DNA from: Streptomyces niger
GTDB taxonomy: Bacteria; Actinomycetota; Actinomycetes; Streptomycetales; Streptomycetaceae
DNA: 64,000 nt
NCBI RefSeq assembly: GCF_000718305.1
Contig: NZ_JOFQ01000009.1
Coordinates: forward strand, 1-64,000
Direction of reading: 5' to 3'
Below the pieces are notes generated by a model that had not been told where the DNA came from, ran no database searches, and worked only from the letters and a program-made list of their open reading frames with translations. Positions 46,697 through 56,741 of the stretch are shown here, in pieces. The first letter of the stretch is position 1. The number at the start of each line of letters is the position of its first letter. A program made the position numbers and the translations under genes.

Positions 46697-46731
46697 CGCC
46701 CGCCGCCCGCGGCTGACGTCCACGGCCGGAA

Positions 46732-46763
46732 GGGCCGGCCCCGTCGAACGACGGGGCCGGCCC
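46732..46763. terminator. Terminator of the 2-methylisoborneol operon
   Basis: GGGCCGGCCCCGTCG (46732-46746) pairs perfectly over 15 bp with 46749-46763 around AA. It starts 36 nt after the methyltransferase stop and abuts the GNAT relic, so it may serve both strands. Confidence 0.85.
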
Positions 46764-46924
46764 TCACCGGTACCGGACCTCCTCGAACGGCCAGTCCGAC
46801 GACAGCCGGCGGCTCACGGTGTCGTACACACGCACCCGATCACCTGCCCGTCGAGGTCGAGAACGGTGTAGGTGAAGCCTGACCGCTGTGCGAAGTCCTC
46901 GGGCACGAAAGCACGTACGGACAT
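46764..46924 (-). pseudogene. Relic of a GNAT-type acetyltransferase
   Basis: From ATG 46924 the minus strand encodes VPEDFAQRSGFTYTVLD, then LDGQVIGCV, after which the frame ends at 46814. A second frame continues as VSRRLSSDWPFEEVRYR and stops at 46764. Together these match the middle and the C-terminal end of Streptomyces GNAT-like acetyltransferases (GFTYTVLD..GCVY.., then a DWPFE.VRY tail). An internal deletion of roughly 30 residues plus a frameshift has destroyed the gene, and its N-terminal part is missing. Confidence 0.65.
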
Positions 46925-46953
46925 GGTGGGAGGGTACCGATCCGCACACCGGG

Positions 46954-46990
46954 AACGCCCGGGCCGGCCGTTGTGGCCGGCCCGGGCGTT
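46954..46990 (-). terminator. katG terminator
   Basis: AACGCCCGGGCCGGCC (46954-46969) pairs perfectly over 16 bp with 46975-46990 around GTTGT. It begins 30 nt past the katG stop. Confidence 0.87.
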
Positions 46991-47019
46991 GCCGTCGGGC
47001 TGGGGGAGCGGGCCCCGGA

Positions 47020-49326
<2,307 letters not shown>

Positions 49327-49464
49327 TCAGGGCGCCGCCCCGTGGGTCACCTCGGACAACGACATCGGTCGCGGCATCCACCACGCGGGGTGAGGCGCGC
49401 CCCGCGTGACCGTCGGTCTGCTGCCGTTTCGATGTCTCCTGTCCCTTGGCGGGTTCCGGAACCG

Positions 49465-49492
49465 ATCCTACGATGGACAGAGTCCAAGTCAA
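49465..49492 (-). promoter_or_regulatory. katG promoter
   Basis: Read on the minus strand: TTGACT (49492-49487), a 16-bp spacer, TAGGAT (49470-49465). This is a near-consensus vegetative promoter giving a leader of about 205 nt to katG. The palindrome at 49484-49500 covers its -35 box. Confidence 0.6.
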
Positions 49493-49500
49493 TAAGTTGG
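49484..49500. promoter_or_regulatory. Candidate Fur/CatR operator between katG and fur
   Basis: CCAAGTCAATAAGTTGG, an interrupted palindrome (CCAA...TTGG) of 17 bp with an AT-rich centre unusual for this genome. It overlaps the katG -35 box, so binding of the divergent Fur-family protein would block katG. Confidence 0.5.
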
Positions 49501-49611
49501 CCAAACTCATACGCGGTAGAGGTACGTCGGCGTGCGTGGGGTGTGGTCCACAAAGCTGGGCGGTTGCGTCCACGGACACCGTGCACCATCGATACCGAAT
49601 GGGTGGACCAC

Positions 49612-50022
49612 ATGAGCGACCTGCTGGAGCGACTGCTGGGGCGTGGGTGGCGGATGACGTCCCAGCGGCGCGTTGTCGCCGAGGTCCTCAGCGGTGACCA
49701 CATCCATCTCACGGCTGACGAGGTGCACGCCCGCGCCGTACGGCGACTGCCCGAGATTTCCCGCTCGACCGTCTACAACACCCTCGGGGAGCTGGTCTCC
49801 CTGGGCGAGGTCGCGGAGGTCTCGACCGACGGCCGCGCCAAGCGGTACGACCCGAACGCGCGCCGGTCCCACCAGCACCTGGTGTGCTCCGGCTGCGGGA
49901 TCATCCGCGACGTCCACCCCGTCGGCGACCCGTTGGCCGGCCTCCCGGCCGAGCAGCGCTTCGGCTTCACGGTCTCCGGCGCCGAGATCACCTACCGGGG
50001 CCTGTGCCCGTCCTGCGCCTGA
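49612..50022 (+). CDS. Fur-family peroxide/metal-responsive repressor
   Basis: 136 residues from ATG 49612. The winged helix is GWRMTSQRRVVAEVLSG and LPEISRSTVYNTLGELVSLG, the metal site includes HQHLVCSGCG, and the structural zinc site is completed by CPSCA at the C-terminus (two CxxC pairs). Adjacent, divergent katG indicates a PerR/CatR/FurA-type repressor of catalase-peroxidase. In many actinobacteria the regulator and katG are in tandem; here they are divergent. Confidence 0.92.
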   Translation: MSDLLERLLGRGWRMTSQRRVVAEVLSGDHIHLTADEVHARAVRRLPEISRSTVYNTLGELVSLGEVAEVSTDGRAKRYDPNARRSHQHLVCSGCGIIRDVHPVGDPLAGLPAEQRFGFTVSGAEITYRGLCPSCA

Positions 50023-50175
50023 CCGGCTCAGGAGTAGCGGGCCAGGGACGGTACGAGAGCAGGGCGACCAGGGAAACCGCCTGGCCGGAGAAGCGGCCCC
50101 CGCCGCCTCTGAGCGCCCCAGGTATTCTCGACCTTTTGCTTGTTACTCATGGTGTTCTGGTGCGGGAGGGTACGC

Positions 50176-51126
50176 GTGCGAGTGTGGCGACGTTGTCTGG
50201 ACGCGGGCGAGGTGTGGGGGAGCGAAGCCCGCTCCGACTACTCGAAGGTCGCGCAGTTCATGCAGCGCAGGGAGCCGGCCGGGTACGCGGCGGTGCGGAT
50301 GCTGACGCCCGCGCACTTCCAGCCCCACGTGCTGGCCGGCTACGCCTTCGCGTCGTTCACCGACGACCTCTGCGACCGGGGCACCGTGGCGGAGCGGACC
50401 CGGCGCTTCGACGCCTGGGCGGGACGGATCAGGGCGGCGCTGGACTCCGGCACCGCCAGGCACCCGCTGCTGCGTGCGTTCCTCCACACGTCCGCCCTGC
50501 GTGAGCTGCCCCGCCACTGGATCGAGTCGTACCTGGACGGCGCGCGGATCGACCTGGACTTCCCCGGCTTCGCGACGGAGGCCGACTACCAGGCGTACGT
50601 GGACCGGCTGACCTGGCCCTTCCTCATGATCACCACCGGGCTGGCGCAGGCCGGCGGCGGTACCCCGGAGTTCGCGCAGAGCTGCCGGCTGGTCGCCGAC
50701 GCGGGGCAGCGCACCGACATCCTGACGGACCTGGCCGAGGACCTGCGGGACGGGCGACTCTACCTGCCTCTCGACGCGCTGGAGCGCCACGGCGTCACCC
50801 GCGCCGACCTCGACGCGGGGCGGGACGTACCCGGTGTGCGGACGCTCCTCTCCGAGGCCGCCGGCAAGGCGCACCACACGCTGCGCGAAGCGACCCGGCT
50901 GCTGGACGAACTCCCCGAGGAGTACGGCCCGTTGATGCGATTCGTCCTGGACCTGCACCACCAGCGGCTGGAAACCGTGGTCGCCATGGGCGCCGCCGTC
51001 ACCCGTCGCCCGGCCCGCGACAACCCGGTGACCTGCCTGCGCCTCCTGGCCGGGGCGCGTCGCCCGCGCGCCGGCCGCCGCCCCGCCCCGGAGGCCCGGG
51101 AGGAACACGAGCGGAGCGGGATATAG
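50176..51126 (+). CDS. Squalene/phytoene synthase-family protein (orphan)
   Basis: 316 residues from GTG 50176 (GGGAGGG 6 nt upstream; GTG 50182 is an alternative). It belongs to the trans-isoprenyl diphosphate head-to-head synthase fold. The first Asp-rich motif is FASFTDDLCDRG near 65, the second is QRTDILTDLAEDLRDGRLYLP near 175-195, and YSKVAQFMQRREPAGYAAVRML is at the N-terminus. No GGPP synthase, desaturase or hopene gene is nearby, so it is unclear whether it makes phytoene, presqualene diphosphate or something else. Confidence 0.83.
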   Translation: MRVWRRCLDAGEVWGSEARSDYSKVAQFMQRREPAGYAAVRMLTPAHFQPHVLAGYAFASFTDDLCDRGTVAERTRRFDAWAGRIRAALDSGTARHPLLRAFLHTSALRELPRHWIESYLDGARIDLDFPGFATEADYQAYVDRLTWPFLMITTGLAQAGGGTPEFAQSCRLVADAGQRTDILTDLAEDLRDGRLYLPLDALERHGVTRADLDAGRDVPGVRTLLSEAAGKAHHTLREATRLLDELPEEYGPLMRFVLDLHHQRLETVVAMGAAVTRRPARDNPVTCLRLLAGARRPRAGRRPAPEAREEHERSGI

Positions 51127-51137
51127 GGAGCTCCTCA

Positions 51138-51174
51138 ATTGGTCCAGACCCATTGACCTCAGGTCTGGACCAAT
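51138..51174. promoter_or_regulatory. Paired DasR-like sites forming an exact 13-bp inverted repeat
   Basis: ATTGGTCCAGACC (51138-51150) and its exact reverse complement GGTCTGGACCAAT (51162-51174), 11 bp apart. Each arm contains GGTCYRGACC, close to the DasR-responsive element (core TGGTCTAGACCA) and to the direct repeats known from Streptomyces chitinase promoters. The left arm is just upstream of the -35 box and the right arm lies in the spacer of the promoter. Confidence 0.75.
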
Positions 51175-51181
51175 CTACGGT
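51153..51181 (+). promoter_or_regulatory. Chitinase promoter
   Basis: TTGACC (51153-51158), 17-bp spacer, TACGGT (51176-51181), about 60 nt before the ATG. The -35 lies between the two operator arms, so a bound repressor would occlude both boxes. Confidence 0.72.
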
Positions 51182-51248
51182 GTGGCCACTCACCCGGTCA
51201 TCCCGGCCGTGTCGCCTCTCCATGCGGCACGGCGAGAGAGGACACGAC

Positions 51249-52301
51249 ATGATCGGTAAGGCCCTCCGTCTGCTGGGTGCCGGGCTGGCGCTGGTGTGTG
51301 CCGCGCAACTGCCGGCCGCCGCCGCACCCGCCGCGCCCCGGGCCGACACCTGCGCGGTGAAGTCCCGGCCCGCCGGCAAGGTGCTCCAGGGGTACTGGGA
51401 GAACTGGGACGGTGCGGCGAACGGCGTCCACCCCGGGCTCGGCTGGATCCCGATCACCGACTCCCGTATCGGCGCGCACGGTTACAACGTGATCAATGCG
51501 GCCTTCCCCGTCATCCGCTCGGACGGCACCGTCCTGTGGGAGGACGGGATGGACGCCACGGTGAAGGTCGCCACGCCCGCCGAGATGTGCCAGGCGAAGG
51601 CGAACGGTGCCACGCTCCTGATGTCCATCGGCGGCGCCGCGGCCGGCATCGACCTCAACTCCACGGCCGTCGCGGACCGGTTCGTCGAGACCATCGTGCC
51701 GATCCTGAAGAAGTACAACTTCGACGGCATCGACATCGACATCGAGACCGGCCTCACCGGCAGTGGCAACATCAACCAGCTCTCGGCCTCGCAGGCCAAC
51801 CTCATCCGCATCATCGACGGCGTGCTCGCGAAGATGCCGTCGAACTTCGGCCTGACGATGGCCCCCGAGACCGCGTACGTCACCGGCGGCAGCGTCACGT
51901 ACGGCTCGATCTGGGGCGCGTACCTGCCGATCATCAAGAAGTACGCGGACAACGGCCGCCTGTGGTGGCTGAACATGCAGTACTACAACGGCAGCATGTA
52001 CGGCTGCTCCGGCGACTCCTACTCCGCCGGCACCGTCGAGGGCTTCACCGCGCAGACGGACTGCCTCGACAAGGGGTTGGTCGTCCAGGGCACCACCGTC
52101 AAGGTGCCCTACGACAAGCAGGTGCCGGGCCTGCCCGCCCAGCCGGGCGCCGGCGGTGGGTACCTCTCCACCGCCCAGGTGTCCCAGGCCTGGAAGCACT
52201 ACGGCAACGGTCTGAAGGGCCTGATGACCTGGTCCCTCAACTGGGACGGCGCCAAGGGCTGGACCTTCGGCGACAACGTCCGGGCCCTCCAGGGCCGCTG
52301 A
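51249..52301 (+). CDS. Secreted GH18 chitinase
   Basis: 350 residues from ATG 51249 (GAGAGAGGA upstream). A signal peptide of about 28 residues ends near AAAAPAAPRADT. The catalytic domain follows, with LQGYWENWDGA near 50, SIGGAAAGIDLNS near 130, the DxxDxDxE catalytic motif as DGIDIDIETGL near 160, and LWWLNMQYYNGSM near 240. There is no chitin-binding module, so this is a catalytic domain alone. It hydrolyses chitin to chitobiose, with expression presumably induced through the DasR-like sites at 51138-51174. Confidence 0.95.
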   Translation: MIGKALRLLGAGLALVCAAQLPAAAAPAAPRADTCAVKSRPAGKVLQGYWENWDGAANGVHPGLGWIPITDSRIGAHGYNVINAAFPVIRSDGTVLWEDGMDATVKVATPAEMCQAKANGATLLMSIGGAAAGIDLNSTAVADRFVETIVPILKKYNFDGIDIDIETGLTGSGNINQLSASQANLIRIIDGVLAKMPSNFGLTMAPETAYVTGGSVTYGSIWGAYLPIIKKYADNGRLWWLNMQYYNGSMYGCSGDSYSAGTVEGFTAQTDCLDKGLVVQGTTVKVPYDKQVPGLPAQPGAGGGYLSTAQVSQAWKHYGNGLKGLMTWSLNWDGAKGWTFGDNVRALQGR

Positions 52302-52353
52302 CGCGCACACGGTGGCGCGCTCCGCACGGCGCGGACGCCGAGGCCCGGTGCTC

Positions 52354-53784
52354 TCAGCGCGGGCCGGGGTCGGCGAGTGCCGGCTCGCGGGCCTCGTCCC
52401 GGGACGCCACCGCGGGGGCGGAGCCGGGGAGCGGGCGGCCGGCGGACTCCTTGGTGAACCAGCAGGCGGCGGCGCCGATCGCGCCGGCGGCCATGAGGTA
52501 GTAGCCGGGCACGTTGATGTCTCCGGTGCCCTGCACCAGCAGGGCGTTGATGACGGCGGTGGTGCCGCCGAAGAGGGAGACGGAGATGTTGAAGGCGATC
52601 GACAGGCCGCCGTAACGGATCTCGGTGGGGAAGAGCGCGGGCAGCGTGGCGGGGAGGGTGCTGTTGAAGCAGAGCAGCATCAGCGACATCAGCGCCAGGC
52701 CGAGGAAGACCGTCGTCAGGGTGTTCTGCTGGATCAGCAGCACCGAGGGCACCCCGAGCACGACCAGCATGGCGCAGCCGAAGTACAGCACCGGCTTGCG
52801 GCCGATGCGGTCGGAGAGCCGGCCGACGAAGGTGATGAGCACCATGCCCAGCGCCAGGACGGCGATCTCCAGGATCTGCGCCCACGTGGCGCTGACCGCG
52901 GGGGCGAACTTGCCGATGTACTCCAGCATGTACGTGGTGAGCATGTAGTTGGTGACGTTGAAGACCAGCACCAGACCCATGCAGATCAGCATCGGCCGCC
53001 AGTACCGGACGAAGATCTTGCGGATCTCCTTCAGGGTCTGGTTGCCCTCGCGGCCCTTGGTCTCCGCGACGACGGCCTGGAAGGCGGGGGTGTCCTCCAG
53101 CTTCAGGCGGAGGTAGAGGCCGATGATGCCGATCGGGCCGGAGATCAGGAACGGGATGCGCCAGCCCCAGGAGAGCAGCGCCTCGTGGGACAGCACGCCG
53201 GGCAGCTGGATGACCAGGCCGGCGACGCCGCCGAGCAGGTAGCCGGTCAGCGTGCCGAACTCCAGCCAGCTGCCGAGGAAGCCGCGCTTCTTGTCGGGCG
53301 CGTACTCGGCGATGAAGGTCATCGCGCCGCCGTACTCGCCGCCGGTGGAGAAGCCCTGGACGAGGCGCGCGAGCAGCATCAGCAGGGGGGCCGCCGGGCC
53401 CCAGGACGCGTAGCCGGGGATGAAGGCGATGACGAAGGTGCCGATGGCCATCATGATGACGGTGAGGGACAGCACCTTGGTGCGTCCGATGCGGTCCCCG
53501 AGCGGGCCGAAGAACATGCCGCCGAGCGGGCGGACCAGGAAGGCGACGGCGAACAGGCCGAGGGTGCCGATCGTGCCGACGGTCTCGCTCGCGCCGGTGA
53601 AGAACACCGCGGTGAGCACCGGCGTCAGGTTGGCGAAGACACCGAAGTCGAACCACTCGGTGATGTTTCCGACCGCCGCCGCGCTGATCGCCCGTCTGGT
53701 CACCTTGGGGTCGGTGACCGTGATCTCGTCGGCCGTCAGCGGCTTCCGGGTTGCGGTGTCGGTATCGGCATGTGCAGCCGGCAC
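52354..53784 (-). CDS. MHS-family MFS transporter (ProP/ShiA-like)
   Basis: 476 residues from GTG 53784 (GAGGGAG 6 nt upstream). About 12 membrane segments are visible. The metabolite:H+ symporter signatures are VGNITEWFDFGVFANLTPVL near 48, GPLGDRIGRTKVL near 105, LVQGFSTGGEYGGAM near 155 and FGTLTGYLLGG near 192. Likely cargo is a dicarboxylate, betaine, proline or similar osmolyte, which the sequence does not settle. It converges with the chitinase gene. Confidence 0.92.
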   Translation of the reverse strand: MPAAHADTDTATRKPLTADEITVTDPKVTRRAISAAAVGNITEWFDFGVFANLTPVLTAVFFTGASETVGTIGTLGLFAVAFLVRPLGGMFFGPLGDRIGRTKVLSLTVIMMAIGTFVIAFIPGYASWGPAAPLLMLLARLVQGFSTGGEYGGAMTFIAEYAPDKKRGFLGSWLEFGTLTGYLLGGVAGLVIQLPGVLSHEALLSWGWRIPFLISGPIGIIGLYLRLKLEDTPAFQAVVAETKGREGNQTLKEIRKIFVRYWRPMLICMGLVLVFNVTNYMLTTYMLEYIGKFAPAVSATWAQILEIAVLALGMVLITFVGRLSDRIGRKPVLYFGCAMLVVLGVPSVLLIQQNTLTTVFLGLALMSLMLLCFNSTLPATLPALFPTEIRYGGLSIAFNISVSLFGGTTAVINALLVQGTGDINVPGYYLMAAGAIGAAACWFTKESAGRPLPGSAPAVASRDEAREPALADPGPR

Positions 53785-53803
53785 AGAGAACTCCCTCAAA
53801 CAT

Positions 53804-53830
53804 CGCTCCCGGCGGATGCCGCCGGGAGCG
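53804..53830. terminator. Hairpin between the two transporter genes
   Basis: CGCTCCCGGCGG (53804-53815) pairs perfectly with CCGCCGGGAGCG (53819-53830), loop ATG. It is 122 nt past the upstream MFS stop and 20 nt before the MHS gene start, so it is either a terminator or a leader structure. Confidence 0.6.
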
Positions 53831-53952
53831 CGATTCAGCGCGGCACGAGTGACCCGAAGGCCTCGGCGGGCGCTGCGTGCGATTTCCAGCCTTCGCGGCT
53901 GACGTGGTGCCGGAGCCGGCGTCCCGGCGGCTTACGCCGGTGGCACGACGGC

Positions 53953-55326
53953 TCAGGCGGACAGATCGTGCTGAGCGGGCCTCACTTCGATGTAGACGAT
54001 TTCTCCCTGCCGGCCGGTGGCCCGGCTGCGGGTCCGGCGCGGCGGAGTGCGGTGGGCCGGAGCGCGGTGGGCCGGAGCGCGGTCGACCTCGGCGACCGCG
54101 ACGCTCGTCACCAGGACGAGCAGGGCGGCGATCGAGGTCACCAGGGTCACCGCCGTCGTCAGGGAGAACGGGCGGGCCAGCAGCCCCACGGCCACGGCCG
54201 ACAGGCCGGAGCCCAGGGAGAAGGAGAGGTGCAGGGCGCCGGTGACGGCGGCGCGTGCCCGGTCGGGAGTCTTGGCGTCGACCGCGGCGGCCGACCCGGC
54301 GTGGGCCGGTCCGTGCCCGGCGCCCGCCACCACGGCCGCGACCAGGGTGAGCGAGGTCGATCGGCCCACGGTGAGCGACAGGGCGGCGAGGCTCACCAGG
54401 AGGGCCGCGAGGCCGGCGAGCTGCGCGCGCCGCGTGCCGAGCCGCCCGACCAGGGGCTGGGTGAGTGCGGAACAGACCAGCACGGAGGCCAGGACGCAGC
54501 CGGTGAGCGCCATGTCGTGCCGGCCGGACCGGGCCGGCAGCGCGGGGACGGTCGCGAGGAACAGGCCGACCGTGGTCCAGGCGAGGAAGCTGACGGCCGA
54601 GGCGGTGGCGAACACCGCCCGCATCCCTTGGGGGATACGGGGGACGGCAGGCTGCCCGGGCCGCTCCGGCGCGCCGGCAGCGGCCGACGAGGCCTCGGCG
54701 ACCGGTGCGGCGGCAGGCAACGGGGCGAGGGCCGAGACCCGGTACCAGCCGAGCGCCAGCAGCGCCAGGTGCAGCACGAAGGACAGTACGTACGGAGCGG
54801 GCGCGTACCGGCCGAGGAAGCCGCCCGCGGCGGCGCCGGCCGCGGTGCCCGCCACGAAGGCGATGCCGGCGAGTACCGCACCGCGCCGCGGACCGCGCCC
54901 CGCCGTCCCCGTACCGGCGAGCGCGGCGGCAGCGCCGGTGGCCGCCCCGAGGGCCAGCCCCTGCGCGGCGCGCCCGACGACCGGCCACGCCGGTCCGGAA
55001 CCGAACGCGAGACAGGCCGAACCGAGGGCCGCCAGCGCGATGCCCGCACGCAGCACGGGCCGCGGCCCGAAAGCGTCCGAGACCGGGCTGAGCAGCAGCA
55101 GTGCGGGGGCGCCGGCCAGCGCGAAGACGGCGGAGAGCAGCGTCGGGGTCAGATCGGCGGGCAGGCCGGCCAGGTGACCGGGGGAGAAGGCGCCGGGCAG
55201 GTAGGCCCCGAGCGTGAGCACGACCAGCACGTAGAGTCCCGTCGCCCGGTCGTGGCGGGTACGCGATGGGGACGCGGCCGAGCGGAGGTTCCGCCGCGGG
55301 CGTCCGGAAGAACTCGTGGACAACAC
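53953..55326 (-). CDS. MFS transporter (arabinose-efflux-like, DHA group)
   Basis: 457 residues from GTG 55326. Twelve hydrophobic segments, Ala/Gly-rich; LLSPVSDAFGPRPVLRAGIA near 85 is the motif A loop, and QPLVGRLGTRRAQLAGL near 300 is its repeat. The C-terminal tail contains three near-identical RAPAHR/RTPPRR repeats (near residues 420-438). It is divergent from a LysR gene 72 bp away, which probably controls it. Drug or metabolite efflux is likely. Confidence 0.85.
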   Translation of the reverse strand: MLSTSSSGRPRRNLRSAASPSRTRHDRATGLYVLVVLTLGAYLPGAFSPGHLAGLPADLTPTLLSAVFALAGAPALLLLSPVSDAFGPRPVLRAGIALAALGSACLAFGSGPAWPVVGRAAQGLALGAATGAAAALAGTGTAGRGPRRGAVLAGIAFVAGTAAGAAAGGFLGRYAPAPYVLSFVLHLALLALGWYRVSALAPLPAAAPVAEASSAAAGAPERPGQPAVPRIPQGMRAVFATASAVSFLAWTTVGLFLATVPALPARSGRHDMALTGCVLASVLVCSALTQPLVGRLGTRRAQLAGLAALLVSLAALSLTVGRSTSLTLVAAVVAGAGHGPAHAGSAAAVDAKTPDRARAAVTGALHLSFSLGSGLSAVAVGLLARPFSLTTAVTLVTSIAALLVLVTSVAVAEVDRAPAHRAPAHRTPPRRTRSRATGRQGEIVYIEVRPAQHDLSA

Positions 55327-55354
55327 GCACGCAGAGTGACATCTCCGACTGGCG

Positions 55355-55399
55355 TGCACAATCGAATGGCTTTGCAGGCGACCGTGCAGAATATTTGCA
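55355..55399. promoter_or_regulatory. Array of TGCA half-sites between MFS and LysR genes
   Basis: Four TGCA sequences at 55355, 55373, 55385 and 55396 within 45 bp. The last pair forms TGCA-N7-TGCA and covers the LysR start codon; TGCA-N14-TGCA precedes it. LysR proteins bind partly palindromic half-sites in such divergent regions. Confidence 0.4.
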
Positions 55400-56319
55400 T
55401 GATTGATCCGAAGCTCAAGGTCCTGCAGATGGTCGACAGCTACGGAGGGGTGACGGCGGCCGCAGAAGCCATGCGGCTGACCCCCTCCGCGGTGTCGTAC
55501 CAGCTGCGCCAGCTGGCCGAGCAGCTCGGGGTGAAACTGATCGAGCCCGCGGGGCGCGGCATCAAGCTGACGGCGGCGGCGCGCACGGTGCTGCGGCACA
55601 CCGTCGTCATGCAGGCGCAGTGGGAGCAGGCGCGCGGCGAGCTGGCGGCCACGGCCGAGGAGCCGACGGGCAGCTTCACCCTCTGCGGCTTCTCGACGGC
55701 CGCGACGCACCTGCTGCCGCCCGCGGCGGCGACGCTGCGTCACCACCATCCGCGACTGAGCGTCCGCCTGGTGGAGGCGGAACCGGTGCGCTGCTTCGAG
55801 CTGCTCCTGTCCGGCGAGGCCGACCTCGGCCTGGTGGTGGTCACCTCCGACTCACCGCCGCTGAGCGATGAGCGGTTCGACCAGCAGCCCCTGTTGGACG
55901 ACCCGCTGGACCTGGTGGTGCCGGTCGACCACCCGCTGACGAGACAGCGGCGGGTCTCCCTGGCGGACGCGGCCCGCGAACCGTGGATCCTCGGCACGCC
56001 GGGCGGCACCTACCACCAGCTGGTGGTCACCGCGTGCATGTCGGCCGGCTTCACCCCGTACTTCGCCCACCAGGCCGACGAGTGGGACACCGGGCAGGCG
56101 ATGGTCGCGCAGGGGCTCGGCGTGGTCCTCGTGCCGCGCCTCGCGCGCATCAACACCGAATGGGCCGTGGCACGCGTGCCCCTGTCGGGGGAGCCGGCGC
56201 CCGCGCGACGGATCCTGGCGGCCACCCGTAACGGTGCCGCCCGTCACCCCGTCGTCGCGCAGGCGCTCGACCTCATCAAGACCTCTTCGTCCGGCCTGTT
56301 CCCGCCCGGCAGGAGATGA
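55399..56319 (+). CDS. LysR-family transcriptional regulator
   Basis: 306 residues from ATG 55399; an in-frame ATG lies 45 nt upstream, and no clear ribosome site is present at either. The N-terminal helix-turn-helix is LKVLQMVDSYGGVTAAAEAM, SAVSYQLRQLAEQLGVKLIE, residues 5-50. The effector domain follows (LVVVTSDSPPLSDERF, MVAQGLGVVLVPRL). It is divergent from the MFS gene and presumably regulates it. Confidence 0.92.
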   Translation: MIDPKLKVLQMVDSYGGVTAAAEAMRLTPSAVSYQLRQLAEQLGVKLIEPAGRGIKLTAAARTVLRHTVVMQAQWEQARGELAATAEEPTGSFTLCGFSTAATHLLPPAAATLRHHHPRLSVRLVEAEPVRCFELLLSGEADLGLVVVTSDSPPLSDERFDQQPLLDDPLDLVVPVDHPLTRQRRVSLADAAREPWILGTPGGTYHQLVVTACMSAGFTPYFAHQADEWDTGQAMVAQGLGVVLVPRLARINTEWAVARVPLSGEPAPARRILAATRNGAARHPVVAQALDLIKTSSSGLFPPGRR

Positions 56320-56352
56320 CCGTACGGCCCGCCGGTCCGCTCCGTCCGGCGG

Positions 56353-56586
56353 TCAGGCGTGGTCGACCAGCTGGGCATGCCCTTTCTGCCGTGCGCAGTG
56401 GGCGCAGCAGTAGAACTGGCCGTCCGACTGCAGGCCGTGGCCCAGGATCCGGCAGTTGCAGTTGTCGCAGACCGGCGCCATGCGCTGGGCCGCGCACTCC
56501 AGGCTGTCGAAGACGTGGACCGCGCCGGCGGCCCGCACTTCGAACGCCAACTCATAGTCGTTACCGCAGACTTCGCACTCCGCCAT
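56353..56586 (-). CDS. Small Cys-rich zinc-finger / prokaryotic metallothionein-like protein
   Basis: 77 residues from ATG 56586 with GGAGGATTCCC before it. Nine cysteines and several histidines are arranged as CEVCG, then VHVFDSLECAAQRMAP, then VCDNCNCRILGHG, then FYCCAHCARQKGH. This matches the small actinobacterial metallothionein/zinc-ribbon family. It should bind zinc or other divalent metals. Convergent with the LysR gene. Confidence 0.8.
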   Translation of the reverse strand: MAECEVCGNDYELAFEVRAAGAVHVFDSLECAAQRMAPVCDNCNCRILGHGLQSDGQFYCCAHCARQKGHAQLVDHA

Positions 56587-56741
56587 GGGAATCCTCCATC
56601 GTCTCGGGCGACGGGCGGGGCAAGGGTCGCATCGCCACCAACCTCTCACCGGAACCGGAGCCGCGCCAGCACACAACGAGCCGGTGACCCGCTACCGGCC
56701 GGTGGCGATCTCCGCGTGCCCCGGTATCGGACAGGGCGCGC

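Noticed and set aside
52312..56319. Very long open frame (1335 codons) on the plus strand
   Set aside because: Only its last 306 codons are a real LysR gene; the rest is a shadow of two MFS genes on the opposite strand, caused by high GC.
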